Positions 30,298 to 40,400 of a DNA stretch of 50,380 bases are shown one piece after another. The translations under genes and the position numbers were made by a program. Location: assembly GCA_964428335.1 (NCBI GenBank), contig CAYRXW010000011.1, positions 1 to 50,380 of the forward strand, read 5' to 3'. How positions within the stretch are numbered: position 1 is the first letter of the stretch; every line of letters starts with the position of its first letter. The DNA comes from GW2011-AR15 sp964428335 (GTDB lineage: Archaea; Nanobdellota; Nanobdellia; Woesearchaeales; GW2011-AR15). Under the pieces are notes generated by a model. The model saw nothing but the letters and a program-made list of their open reading frames with translations. It had not been told where the DNA came from and searched no databases.

Positions 30298-31227
30298 ATG
30301 AAACGAAAAATCATGAAACTTGCAGATACAACTTATGCAGTAAGTCTGCCGTTGAAGCTGGTCAGGAAGTATAATCTCCAGAAAGGGCAGGAAGTTGACA
30401 TTGCAGAAGAGAAAAATAATTGTCTGTCTATCAATTTTGGAAAAAGTGAGCAGGAACTGCAAAAAATTGATGTTGACATAAGAAACCTGAATGAGCGGGC
30501 TGTAAGGATAATTTTAGGAGGACTGCATAAAAAGGGATATGATATATTGAATATCACTTATTCGAAAGAGGAGCAGCTTGGGATAATAGAAGATCTGGTA
30601 AAAAACCTCATGCTCGGGTTTATCATTTCAGAGGAAACAAAGAACAGGTGCGTTGTAATGGCCCTTGGTTCCCAGAATAGCGGAGAATTTGATCTGTCCC
30701 TCAAAAGGGCATTTTATGTCACTTTTAACATGTTTGAGCAGCTGATAGAATACCTAAAAGAGCCTAAATCACATTCACTAGATAAGATTTTGCTGCTGGA
30801 GAAGACAAACAACCAGCTTTGCGATTTCTGTCAAAGAACAATCAATAAAAGCAGTACAGATGAGAATTCAACTTTCAAATATCTTCTGCCCTGGAATCTT
30901 GAAAAAGTATGCGATGATCTGAAATATATTATTGTCTATATCAAGGAAAGAAAGGTTTTGCTTTCAGGGAAATCCATTGATGTGCTTGAGGAAACCTTAT
31001 TGTTTTTAAGAGCATCTTTTGATATGCTCTATTCATTTGATTTTACAAAGCTGGACAAGGTCACAAAAGATAAGAAACTATTGCAAAATAAATTGCTTGA
31101 TATGATGATGAACGCTGAAAAATCAGAGATTCCAGTTTTTGTCCATCTTTATAATATGCAGCAGAAAGCAATTGATTCAGCGATGTCTTATTATGCTATG
31201 CAGCTTAAGAATAAGCAGCCTGCCTAA
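30298..31227 (+). CDS. AbrB-type DNA-binding domain fused to PhoU-like domain
   Basis: The start is the ATG at 30298 (309 residues), about 25 bp from TTAAATATA. Residues ~1-45 form a SpoVT/AbrB swapped-hairpin domain (TTYAVSLPLKLVRKYNLQKG). The rest is a PhoU-like helical bundle in two halves, with SLKRAFYVTFNMFEQLIEYL and a later helix set. The combination is a known archaeal phosphate-uptake-regulator type, but no phosphate transporter is nearby. It diverges from the four-gene cluster and could regulate it. Its 3' end overlaps the convergent kinase-like gene by 23 bp. Confidence 0.8.
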   Translation: MKRKIMKLADTTYAVSLPLKLVRKYNLQKGQEVDIAEEKNNCLSINFGKSEQELQKIDVDIRNLNERAVRIILGGLHKKGYDILNITYSKEEQLGIIEDLVKNLMLGFIISEETKNRCVVMALGSQNSGEFDLSLKRAFYVTFNMFEQLIEYLKEPKSHSLDKILLLEKTNNQLCDFCQRTINKSSTDENSTFKYLLPWNLEKVCDDLKYIIVYIKERKVLLSGKSIDVLEETLLFLRASFDMLYSFDFTKLDKVTKDKKLLQNKLLDMMMNAEKSEIPVFVHLYNMQQKAIDSAMSYYAMQLKNKQPA

Positions 31228-32443
31228 ACAGCATGCATGAATAAGCATCAGCAGTTTTTGATTCTCCAACCCTGGTTCCTGCTGCCCTAAGGAGGACATA
31301 GGGTTTTAGCTTCATGTCTCTTTTCACATCATCAAGTGTTACTCCAAGATCTTTGAACTCCGGTTCAAGGTCATTCCTGAAATTGATATAGAGCTGAAGA
31401 TAATAATCTCTATTCTCTCTAGGTATCTCAGATGATGCTTTTGCCAAATCAACAGCATAAGGACCAAATGCAGAAGAATTCCAATCGACATTTATGTCTT
31501 TAACAATATTTTCATCTCTAGGGTCTCCATTGATTATAGTATAGGCAAGCCTGCCTAGTTTGCTCTGCCCAAAGTAGCTTGCTTCTCCTGATTTCATAAA
31601 CATCTGAAATTTTCCTAATAGAAGATTCTTGATTTCATCTATAGGAAGGAAGTTTCTGGCATATTCTAACGCTTCAAGGCCTTTAATGAATACTTCTGGC
31701 GTAAATTTGTATTCAGGCAGGCTTGTTTTCATCCTTATCTGCGAGGTCATTGAATGAAGGAGAGCTATTGAATAAATCTTAAGGGCTATAGGATCGCCTT
31801 TTGTTTCTTTTGGAGGAATCCTATTTGAAATAAACATATTAAAATTTACATCATAAGTTGCGTGAATTCCCAGGTTTTGAGTGTAGGCAGGTTCTTTGAA
31901 AAGGATTGGAGCAAATTCATAGCCAAGTGCATTTAGCACCCTTAACACATCTGTTTCAATCTTTGTATGATTTACATCTTGGACTTTTATCATGACTTTT
32001 TTTTCATCTATTGTCATAGCAACGACTTTCATTGCTTTATGCCCAAATCTTTGGACATCTGTAATTATTAATCCATCGTCTATAAAATGTTCTAGGCTGC
32101 CATAAACCTCTTTAGCCTTATCTCCAAATATCTCTGAAAGCTTGCTAAATAGATTAAGATGAGCACTTTTTTCTCTTAATAATTTATCAAATTTGGATAA
32201 GCCATTGTCTGAGAAAGGTACTCCTTTTGCAAGCGGCAAATACCCCTTTTCGTGCAGGATAGCGGAAGCACCTTGTTGGCCTGTAACCCAGGCTCTGCCC
32301 CCAAAAAAATATGAGGTCATCTTATTATTTGTATCATAATGGCGTTCATCTGAAACACCAAGGATGGAAGCTTCTGGCATGCCAGTTACATCTAATGAAT
32401 TCCTTAACAGTTCAAGCATCCTGCTATCCAAATCATTGCTCAT
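31205..32443 (-). CDS. Aminoglycoside-phosphotransferase/protein-kinase-fold protein
   Basis: The protein has 412 residues. The kinase-fold landmarks are a presumed ATP-binding Lys in KVMIKVQDV with a following Glu in KIETDVLRVL, the Brenner-type catalytic loop INGDPRDENIV, and the metal-binding NVDWNSSAFGPYAVDLA. These place it among APH/choline-kinase-like enzymes; the first His of HGD is Asn. The N-terminal ~120 residues are unassigned. The ATG at 32443 is about 27 bp from TTTATAAA (32466-32473). The substrate is unknown: a small molecule, a lipid head group or a protein. Confidence 0.7.
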   Translation of the reverse strand: MSNDLDSRMLELLRNSLDVTGMPEASILGVSDERHYDTNNKMTSYFFGGRAWVTGQQGASAILHEKGYLPLAKGVPFSDNGLSKFDKLLREKSAHLNLFSKLSEIFGDKAKEVYGSLEHFIDDGLIITDVQRFGHKAMKVVAMTIDEKKVMIKVQDVNHTKIETDVLRVLNALGYEFAPILFKEPAYTQNLGIHATYDVNFNMFISNRIPPKETKGDPIALKIYSIALLHSMTSQIRMKTSLPEYKFTPEVFIKGLEALEYARNFLPIDEIKNLLLGKFQMFMKSGEASYFGQSKLGRLAYTIINGDPRDENIVKDINVDWNSSAFGPYAVDLAKASSEIPRENRDYYLQLYINFRNDLEPEFKDLGVTLDDVKRDMKLKPYVLLRAAGTRVGESKTADAYSCMLFRQAAYS

Positions 32444-32563
32444 GCACCTAAAATAGGTCTTTAAGTTTATAAATCTTTCTATTTTTACTACTAATAAGTA
32501 ATAAATTAACTTTAAACCAAAGGTTTTTATTGTTTTTAAATTAAGTTTTAATCGGGTGATTAA

Positions 32564-33082
32564 ATGAATCTAAAATCTCACATCCGTGAAGTGCCAAATT
32601 TTCCAAAGCAGGGAATACTGTTCTACGATATAACTACCATGCTTAAGGATAAAGATGCCTTTAACCATTGCATCGAAGAGCTTTATTCACAAGTCAAAGG
32701 CAAGAAATATGACAAGGTTGCAGCAATAGAAAGTCGTGGATATATCTTTGCAGCTCCTCTTGCTCTGAAATTAAATGCTGGTCTGGTCTTGATAAGAAAG
32801 CCTGGAAAGCTTCCTGCAGATACAATCTCTGAGTCGTACAGCCTGGAATACGGCAAAAATACTTTGGAACTGCATAAGGATGCCATCAAAAAAGGAGAGA
32901 AAATCCTCCTTGTGGATGACCTTCTGGCGACAGGGGGAACAATGAATGCAGCTGTAAACTTAGTTGAAAAGCTTGGTGGAAAGGTTGAGACAATACAGTT
33001 TGTAATTGAGCTCACTTTCTTGAAGGGACTTGAGAAATTCAAAAAATATGAAGTGAAAAGTCTTCTGAAATATGACAGCTAA
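32564..33082 (+). CDS. apt: Adenine phosphoribosyltransferase
   Basis: This 172-residue type I phosphoribosyltransferase has NFPKQGILFYDITTMLKD at the N-terminus, AAIESRGYIFAAPLA, and the PRPP loop VDDLLATGGT (117-126). It salvages adenine to AMP using PRPP. Length and motifs match Apt well. GGGTGAT precedes the ATG. It converges with the Rieske gene with a 4-bp overlap of the stops. Confidence 0.93.
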   Translation: MNLKSHIREVPNFPKQGILFYDITTMLKDKDAFNHCIEELYSQVKGKKYDKVAAIESRGYIFAAPLALKLNAGLVLIRKPGKLPADTISESYSLEYGKNTLELHKDAIKKGEKILLVDDLLATGGTMNAAVNLVEKLGGKVETIQFVIELTFLKGLEKFKKYEVKSLLKYDS

Positions 33083-33375
33083 ATCTCGATAAAAATCTCA
33101 TTATTTATTTCTTTTATCTCATATCTTTGGACACTTACAGGCATTATCACACCTTCTCCTGTATTTAAGTCAAATTCCCAGCCATGGCCAGGGCATGTGA
33201 CAACACAATCATTCAACTCCCCACCTACTAAATCAACTCCCTGATGGGGACATCTGCTGTCTATAGCATAGAACTTTCCTTTGACATTGAAAACAGCAAT
33301 CCTTTTCTCATCTATCACAAAAAGCCTGCTTTTGCCTTCTTTCACTAAATCTATTGAGCCTAGCTTTATCTCCAT
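33079..33375 (-). CDS. Rieske-type [2Fe-2S] ferredoxin
   Basis: The product has 98 residues from the ATG at 33375, whose distance from the TATA-like TTTATTTA (33399-33406) is 27.5 bp; an upstream in-frame ATG at 33393 is too close to it. The cluster ligands are C42 and H44 in SRCPHQGVDL and C61 and H64 in CPGHGWEFDL. It is a small soluble electron-transfer protein of the type that serves oxygenases or nitrite reductases in other organisms. No partner oxidoreductase is nearby. Confidence 0.9.
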   Translation of the reverse strand: MEIKLGSIDLVKEGKSRLFVIDEKRIAVFNVKGKFYAIDSRCPHQGVDLVGGELNDCVVTCPGHGWEFDLNTGEGVIMPVSVQRYEIKEINNEIFIEI

Positions 33376-33432
33376 AATAAAACTAAAAATCATTTGTATT
33401 TATTTAATTAATCCTACCAAATTGATTTAACT

Positions 33433-34284
33433 CTATTTTTTAACAGCATCATAATATCTCCTTGCTGCCTCCATTCCGGTATACATAATAGGGTCAGGTT
33501 TTTTCTCTCTATTATCATTATTTTCAGGATGCAGCCTATTTATTGCATTTTCCTTAATCGTTGATACGCCAGCATAACCAATTCCAGATATAACAAATGT
33601 AACAATAGAAGTAATTAAAACAGGAATATAATCTACGTTTACTGTTGAAGCAATCCCGCTTAGAACTCCAGCTAATGTGGTAAACCCTAATGCATAACCC
33701 CATGGTTTATTATTCCTTTTTGCCCTAATACTATCTCTTATAATATCATCAAAATTACCTTCAGTATAGAGAGTTACTTCATTATTATTGAACTCTACAG
33801 TCATCCCTAATGATTTATCATGGAAATATTTGTGGCCATGTTTCAATTTTTCTCCTTTTTCATTTGTTTTTCCTCTCATAAATTTTCTCATGTATCCGAT
33901 GTCGTCTTTTGTATTATCTCCAAGAATCGCTGTTTCAAGTTTAGTAAGTTGTTTTTCTGCAGCAAGTATGTTTAACTGTGCTCTGGCATAATCAACACAA
34001 TCCCTTATAATCCATTCGATAGTTTGATTTTTAGAGGAAAGACTAGCCTTTAGTTTTTCCTTTAGTTTATCCAAAGTTGCTGAATAAGCAATTGCTTTGC
34101 CTGCATCTTCGATTATCTCATTATATCCTAGAAAATTATTTCCATAGTGTTCAAACACTAATTCTCTAAGTGTTATTTCATCCCCATTTCCAGGAGTAAA
34201 AAAGCCAGATACTTTTTGTTTATCGAATTTTAACTTTGATTCAATTCCCAAGTATTCTTCCATCAATTTCAAAAAATCTTCCAT
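33433..34284 (-). CDS. Hypothetical protein with C-terminal membrane hairpin
   Basis: No family recognised. The ATG at 34284 (283 residues) is about 25 bp from a TTTAAATATT-type TATA. Residues 1-190 are soluble, largely helical, and include a basic HGHKYFHDKSLGMTVEFNNN stretch. Two hydrophobic helices follow (YALGFTTLAGVLSGIAST, YIPVLITSIVTFVISGIGYA), then a charged cytoplasmic tail. The architecture is like that of the 6973 and 26319 proteins. Confidence 0.65.
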   Translation of the reverse strand: MEDFLKLMEEYLGIESKLKFDKQKVSGFFTPGNGDEITLRELVFEHYGNNFLGYNEIIEDAGKAIAYSATLDKLKEKLKASLSSKNQTIEWIIRDCVDYARAQLNILAAEKQLTKLETAILGDNTKDDIGYMRKFMRGKTNEKGEKLKHGHKYFHDKSLGMTVEFNNNEVTLYTEGNFDDIIRDSIRAKRNNKPWGYALGFTTLAGVLSGIASTVNVDYIPVLITSIVTFVISGIGYAGVSTIKENAINRLHPENNDNREKKPDPIMYTGMEAARRYYDAVKK

Positions 34285-34369
34285 AAAAATTGGCAACAGC
34301 AGCTAATATTTAAAGCAAACTAAATCAAATGAGAATTTTTAAATATAAGTTCTGACTGAAATATAAAAA

Positions 34370-34531
34370 ATGAAAAAACTGGACCTTGCAAAGATACTTA
34401 TGGCGTTTGCTGTCTTGTTTAGTTTAGCTTCTATTTTTCTTTTAAGCGCAGTTCTGATGCCACTTGCAATGGTAATGCAATCAGCAGCATTCCTTCTTTT
34501 GATTATGCACACAGCAGGAAAAAAGAAATAA
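34370..34531 (+). CDS. Small two-helix membrane protein (53 aa)
   Basis: This gene is read from the ATG at 34370 to the TAA at 34531. The product starts MKKLDLAKILMAFAVLFSLA, has a second hydrophobic helix around MPLAMVMQSAAFLLLIMH, and ends in a basic AGKKK. A TATA-like TTTTTAAATATAAG (34336-34349) lies about 27 bp upstream, in line with other leaderless genes here. The function is unknown. Confidence 0.6.
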   Translation: MKKLDLAKILMAFAVLFSLASIFLLSAVLMPLAMVMQSAAFLLLIMHTAGKKK

Positions 34532-34596
34532 TTTCTTCTGCTTTTTTAAGAAATAATTATATACTCAGGAAATATCTATATAGTTAGGGGTGAATC

Positions 34597-35721
34597 ATGA
34601 GAATTGTCCTTATATCAGATAGCCATACTTTGGAAAATACAGACTTTGTCTATGAATACCTAAAAAGAAAAACAGACCTGAAGATAGATCTAATAGTTTT
34701 CAACGGTGATATATTAGGTGAGAATGAGGCAAGGGAAGGATATGGCTTCAACTATAACAAGAAGCTTTTTGAAGCCTCAATCCATAAGCACGAAATCCTA
34801 AAGAAGTTGACTTTATATTTCGAGAACCTAAAAAAGATTGCAGAATACCACACAAAGCAAAGAGACGAGAAGCTGGAGCTGGAATTTTCATCATATATAA
34901 TGGACTATGTGAAACATAGGTACGACAGCATAATAACTGTTTTGACAAAGTTCTCAGACATTGCGCCTGTTTTTTTCAATATAGGGACATATGAAAGCCC
35001 TCTTCATTATAAAACATTAAATGAGCTTGCATGGCTGCTGGATGTTCCAGAACATTACATAAGGAGCCTCGCCCTCCTTTCACCTTATCGTGATACTTTC
35101 AAGGATTTCTCAACAAAAATAAGGTCGTTGAATTCAAAAAAAATAAAATATATTGGAGGAGGAACAGCAATAATCAATGACCTGATGATTGCTGGAATAG
35201 CAGGATACAATGAAAGTTCTGTAGTGGCTGACAAGATGTCAGAATTCCAGGAAAAGATGACCCATGACTTAATAGATTCAGTAAAAAGGCAGCTTGGTCC
35301 TGTGAATAAATTGATTCTTCTGAACCAGACGCAGGGGAGGTTAAGGAAAGATCCTTTTTCATTTAGACCTTCAAGCCTAGCTGTCCGTGAATTCATAGAA
35401 TGGCTTAAAGGGAAGTTAAAGCAGAAAATATTTGTCCAGTCATATCATCACTTCATGACAACTCACTTTTATCTAGCATCAGAATTTAATTTTATCCTGA
35501 GTAATTCTGCTGTGAATAATTCATTGTTTAATATATTGGAAGTTGGCCTGAAAACAAATGTATATGATATTGATCCAAGGCTTGATAAGATAAGGCTATT
35601 GAATCCATACAATTACGATCTGGTGGATTATCAAAAACCAGAGGAAAGGCTGGCACTCAATTATTCTGATTCCACAGATGTGATTAATGAAAGAAAGTTG
35701 GATGGATGCTATTATATGTGA
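34597..35721 (+). CDS. Calcineurin-like metallophosphoesterase
   Basis: This is a 374-residue protein. The first metal motif is LISDSH (D8, H10) and the second is FNGDILGE (D38). The usual GNHE is replaced by FFNIGTYESP, and QSYHHFMTTHFY late in the chain can supply the remaining metal histidines. A helical insertion (~residues 60-110) separates the motifs. Family members hydrolyse phosphoesters of nucleotides, nucleic acids or proteins; the altered GNHE makes the substrate uncertain. AGGGGTGA precedes the ATG. Confidence 0.8.
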   Translation: MRIVLISDSHTLENTDFVYEYLKRKTDLKIDLIVFNGDILGENEAREGYGFNYNKKLFEASIHKHEILKKLTLYFENLKKIAEYHTKQRDEKLELEFSSYIMDYVKHRYDSIITVLTKFSDIAPVFFNIGTYESPLHYKTLNELAWLLDVPEHYIRSLALLSPYRDTFKDFSTKIRSLNSKKIKYIGGGTAIINDLMIAGIAGYNESSVVADKMSEFQEKMTHDLIDSVKRQLGPVNKLILLNQTQGRLRKDPFSFRPSSLAVREFIEWLKGKLKQKIFVQSYHHFMTTHFYLASEFNFILSNSAVNNSLFNILEVGLKTNVYDIDPRLDKIRLLNPYNYDLVDYQKPEERLALNYSDSTDVINERKLDGCYYM

Positions 35722-35735
35722 CTTGAGTAAAAAAA

Positions 35736-36074
35736 TTACACTTCAAGCAAGCTACCATAAGATTTCTGATTGTTTCTTCCAATGCAATATGTTCCTTTTA
35801 TATCTAGCTCATGATCAGGGATAATCTGTTTCACAAATTCAATCAGGCATTGCGCTTCATTTGCTAAATACATTTTTGCTTCTTTGTTATCATGAAAAAC
35901 AGGAAGTGTCAGGGAAGTGCGGTATTTTGCTGATCCAATTTGTATATCAACAAATGCAACTTCTTTTTCCTTGAAATACCAATTATAATTTAAGCTTATT
36001 AATTCGTTTAGCTGAAACAATTCTTTAAGTTCCTCAAAATTTTCCCTATTTAACCTATCTATTAAATCAGACAT
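35736..36074 (-). CDS. Hypothetical small soluble protein
   Basis: No family recognised. The frame opens at 36128, but ATTATAAA (36097-36104) is centred 27 bp before the ATG at 36074, so the product is 112 residues. It has a helical N-terminus (MSDLIDRLNRENFEELKELF), central strands (NWYFKEKEVAFVDIQIG) and a helix with one Cys. It lies next to the repeat-rich region upstream of orc1/cdc6 and diverges from it. Confidence 0.6.
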   Translation of the reverse strand: MSDLIDRLNRENFEELKELFQLNELISLNYNWYFKEKEVAFVDIQIGSAKYRTSLTLPVFHDNKEAKMYLANEAQCLIEFVKQIIPDHELDIKGTYCIGRNNQKSYGSLLEV

Positions 36075-36116
36075 CAAAGGCGTTCGAAAGAATCTAATTA
36101 TAAATGTTTTCAATTC

Positions 36117-36218
36117 CACTGGACACACTAGACATACTCACTAGTGTTCGTAAACCAATGAAAAATCTATGTCTTTATCGTATACAACTTATCACTGGAC
36201 ATTTTTTTCATTGGACAT
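36117..36218. other. Candidate replication origin: repeats upstream of orc1/cdc6
   Basis: Four copies of CAYTRGACAY lie in the spacer: 36117-36126 (preceded by TTC, giving TTCCACTGGACAC), 36126-36135, 36193-36202 and 36209-36218. An inverted pair, CCAATGAAAAA (36155-36165) and TTTTTCATTGG (36204-36214), flanks an AT-rich stretch. CACTAGTG (palindrome) lies at about 36139-36146. Archaeal origins often sit beside orc1/cdc6 and carry mini-origin-recognition boxes with a TCCAnTGGA core, which the first copy resembles. Regulatory operators for orc1 are the alternative. Confidence 0.5.
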
Positions 36219-36278
36219 TCTGCCGCGAGGTATTTAAATCCAAAATTTTATATACATTCCCTGATTGATATGAAAGCT

Positions 36279-37349
36279 ATGAGCCTATTTGACGACATGC
36301 TGAAAAACAATGAATCCTTATTTCAGGATCCTGTTGTTCTAGATTATGATTACCTTCCAAAAATCCTTCCTTACAGGGAGACTGAGCAAAGGCATGTAGC
36401 GAATTGCATGAAGCCGTTATTCATGGGAAGGAACGGAAAGAACCTATTAATCCATGGCGCTCCAGGAATAGGAAAGACTGCAGCAATAAAGCATGTCTTA
36501 AGGGAGCTTGAGGAAAAATCAGATGACATAATCCCTATTTACATAAATACATGGCAAAAAAATACGACTTTCAAGATAATCATTGAGATGTGCGAGCAGA
36601 TGAACTATAAGTTCACGCATAACAAAAAAACAGAGGAGCTTTTTTCAATCCTTGAGAAGGATTTCAACAAGAAATCAGCAGTGTTTGTCTTTGATGAAAT
36701 TGATAAGGTAGAAGATCTGGATTTTTTATACATGCTTCTTGAGCAGGTTTACAGGAAGACAATAATCTTGATAACCAATTACAAGGAATGGTTCATAACG
36801 CTTGATGAAAGGATTAAGTCAAGGTTAATGCTTGAGATGCTTGAATTTAGGAAATACAACTCATCAGAAATAAAAGGAATCTTAGAGCAGAGGTCAAAAT
36901 ATGCATTTGTTCCAAGTGTATGGGAGGAAAACGCATTCACCTTAGCGATAAAAAAGACAACAGAGATAGGCGATGTAAGGACGGGATTATATCTATTAAG
37001 GGAATCAGGGAACAATGCAGAAGACAGGGCCAGCAGGAAAATTGAGATTAAGGATGTTGAGAATGCAATATCAAAAATTGCAGATATAAAAGTAAAGGAT
37101 ACTGAAGAATTAAAGGATGATGAAAAAGCAATCCTTGATTTGGTAAAATCTAATACGGGGAAAAAAATAGGTGAGCTTTTTGAGATATATAAAGAAAAAG
37201 GCGGGGAAGGTGTCTATAAGACATTCCAGAGAAAGATTGATTTCCTTAGCAAGAACAAATTCATCTCTACAGAAAAGCAGGTTGGCGGAAGCGACGGCTC
37301 AACAACTATTGTCAAGTATGAAAGAGAGACAAAGCTCGATGAATATTAA
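36279..37349 (+). CDS. orc1/cdc6: Orc1/Cdc6-family replication initiator ATPase
   Basis: The product has about 356 residues. The AAA+ core has Walker A LLIHGAPGIGKTAAIKHVL, Walker B VFVFDEIDKV, sensor 1 ILITNYKEW and sensor 2 GDVRTGLYLLRESGNNAEDR. PYRETEQRHVANCM matches the family's N-terminal helix. The C-terminal ~90 residues fit a winged helix (YKTFQRKIDFLSKNKFIS). The frame starts at 36270, but TTTATATA (36247-36254) is centred ~28 bp before the ATG at 36279, the usual spacing here. These proteins mark origins and load MCM. Confidence 0.9.
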   Translation: MSLFDDMLKNNESLFQDPVVLDYDYLPKILPYRETEQRHVANCMKPLFMGRNGKNLLIHGAPGIGKTAAIKHVLRELEEKSDDIIPIYINTWQKNTTFKIIIEMCEQMNYKFTHNKKTEELFSILEKDFNKKSAVFVFDEIDKVEDLDFLYMLLEQVYRKTIILITNYKEWFITLDERIKSRLMLEMLEFRKYNSSEIKGILEQRSKYAFVPSVWEENAFTLAIKKTTEIGDVRTGLYLLRESGNNAEDRASRKIEIKDVENAISKIADIKVKDTEELKDDEKAILDLVKSNTGKKIGELFEIYKEKGGEGVYKTFQRKIDFLSKNKFISTEKQVGGSDGSTTIVKYERETKLDEY

Positions 37350-37403
37350 AAAATTAACAGGTTTTCTCTAAAAAATTAAGTTTTGTGCTCGTAAGAATCA
37401 GAA

Positions 37404-37461
37404 AGGTATATAAACTAAAAGCACAATGAATACTCTATCAAATTTATTGGTGGGGTATAAA
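37404..37461 (+). promoter_or_regulatory. Promoter and ribosome-binding site of the giant surface protein
   Basis: GTATATAAAC (37406-37415) is a TATA box. The predicted start of transcription leaves a ~25-nt leader. GGTGGGG (37449-37455) lies 6 bases before the ATG at 37462. This is one of few first genes in the window with a leader and strong ribosome-binding site. The in-frame ATG at 37426 would lie upstream of the predicted transcript start. Confidence 0.6.
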
Positions 37462-40400
37462 ATGAGAAATAAAGGGCAGGTTTCTATATTTATTATTGTA
37501 GGCATAGTATTGGTTCTTGTAGTTAGTTTATTCTTAATGAAAATAAATAATGACAAATCCAAAGATATAGAAACAGGTATAGGTGACGAATCTGTTTTTT
37601 CATCAAATCTAGATAGAATGATTTCATTTAGGCAAAGCTGTGTTGAAGAAAGCATCAAAACAGCAATTACGGAGTATGGCCTGTTCCAGGATGATTCCGT
37701 AGAGCAGCAGCTTAAGGCTTCAATTGAATATGAATTGACAAAATGCCTGAATATGAATTTTTTCTCTGATTGGGGATATGAGGTTACAATATTCAGGCCA
37801 TTCGTGAATGTTGAAATAAATGATGAAACCATTACTGTCAGTGGATCATACCCAATAAGAGTAAGTGATGAAGACAATAAAGAAGACACAAACACATTCT
37901 CTTATACTTTTGATAAATCTACGCAGAAATCTTTTAAGACAGATAAAAAAGGTAAAGCAGATGAAGACCTAATTATATCTTCGTCAGATGGGGATATGGC
38001 AGTAGTTGTCCAGAAAGGACTAGGGTTTATGGATTATGAAGGAAACACTTTGAACAGTTTGCAGATAAAAATTGCAGATAAGAAAGAACTGCCATACACT
38101 TTAACACCAGAGAATAATTTCATTGTAGGGGAAAAAGTATATTTTGTTACAGATAGTGTTATTCTGGAAGGCGTACAAATATCTCTTGAATACGAACCAG
38201 GTAAGATTCCAAAAGGTTTTGATGAAGACCACGTTTCTATTATGCAATTTGATGAAGAGAAAGGCATATGGATAGTTTTACCTTCAACAGTGAACAAGCA
38301 GACAAACGTGGTTTCGGCTATCACAAACCATTTTTCAGCAGTTGCTGCGACTGTTACAGAATTAAACAAAGAAAGTGCAGGATGCGACCCATTAACTTAC
38401 AGTGCTCCTATCTATATTGAACATCTTCATATACCCTGTAGGACAATAAAACCTGAAGAATTGCCAGAGTCTATGAGGGGTCAGTCACCTACTTATACTC
38501 CCTTTGAAAGTGATTTAAGATATGTGGGTTTGTTTAATAAAGACGTAGTAGGCAATGCTATAGCAGCACAGCACAATATGCCACCTTATGCAGATGGGGA
38601 AGATGCAACAGGCTGGAGATGGAAAAGAAATAATTTTGATGAAGTTCAGCTGCCTTTAAAATCTGGAGATGTTGCACCGCTTCCACCAACTTTAGTGGGA
38701 AGTGTCTATGCTTTGCCAGGGATGTTTGATACAATTGTTGCAAGAGGAGGAGTTCCAAATATTTATACCAAAGAACACTCGGATCTTGCTGATGTTCAAA
38801 GCAGGGACCAGGAATGGGAATTTGATAAATCCTTAATTGATTTGAACACACTGGATATAAAGGACTCTCAAGGTAATCCTGTAGTGCTTGATGCGAACAC
38901 AATTGATAAAATCCAGATAAGGACTAGAGAAGAAAAACTATTAGATTCTGAAACTACAGAAGGAGATGTCAGAAGGATAATCACTCATGTCAATGGACAA
39001 AAAATGGCAAGAATGGTTAGGACTTCAAGTGATATAGAAATCCCTATAGGTAGCGGAGAAAGCAGGCCAAATCAGATACCTTTGGTTCTTGGTGATACAA
39101 CTTTAGATGCATATATTACTTTGGAAGGACCATTGGCGGATCCTATAAACTGGAAAAAGGTATTCAATCCAGAGCCGAATGAATATGCAGAATCAGATGG
39201 TCTCATAAAAGATTGGGATGATGATGACCAGGAAAATCTGGTGGCAGAAAAATGCACAATCACAACACCTGAGGGTGAAACATATACTAACCCGCCATGC
39301 GTAAGCTGTTCAGGATACAGCTGCAAGAAGATAAGTGAAACATATGATAATGATTTTGTGGCTCAGTGCATTGCTAAATGTACAGAAAGGGCAAAGAGAG
39401 TATATGAAGATCTATATATATCCGAGAACTTTGTCCCATGGAATCCAAGCAATGATGGACTACTTGATTATAATTGGAACAAGGAACATCAACTGGAAAG
39501 AACACTTCTTGATTGTGGGATAATACCATATGTCACTTCAGGATTGCCTCCAGAGGAAGCAAGTTCATGCGAACCTGAATTATCTGATGAAGAATTTGCA
39601 AGGTACATAGCAACACCAAAGTTCTATGGGTATGGTGGACAAACCAAGGTTGCAAGGGAATTCCCTGAATACAGGTTAGGACCAGAGAAAGGATATGAGG
39701 GTGTAGGCAATAATGACGCACAGGCTGTTGTCACGATGAAAATAGCAGAGATTCCAACTTGCCCAGTTAATGAATTGACTCTGTTTGTTGATTGTTCAAA
39801 GGATGACAAATGTGTATTGGGCATTAATGGTGGCGAACCTTACTACTGCACTCCAGATATACAAGATGCAAATGGAGATTGCTATTTTAGTGTAGCTGCA
39901 AAGTGGAGCGATGCACCGATGCTTTCATATGATGGCATGATTCATGCAGGAGAAAATACCTTGGTTGGAGGAGTATTAAATACTTTCAAATCTAATGATG
40001 TGTGTGCTAATATGAATGTTGAGCTAAGGTTTGGACCATGCGCATGCACTCCGCCAATACAGCCTCCGCAAACAGAAGAGACAACTTTCTGTGGTGATGG
40101 AGAAGTTCAGCAGCCGAATCAGGAAGAGCCACCTATGAATGAATATTGTGATGATGGTAATGAAATTGATACAGATACTTGCAGAAATGACTGCACAATG
40201 TGTGGTGATGGAATAATACAGGATGGGGAAATATGCGATAATGGTGAAAATAATGGAAAACCAGAATCAGCAGAAAATGGAGTATACTGCGGACTTGATT
40301 GTAAGCCAGTTAATATCCCTCCAACATGTCCAAATAATCAGTTAAACCCTCCAGGTGAAACATGTGACTCAAGCCAAATGGGAGATACTGCATGTGAGGA

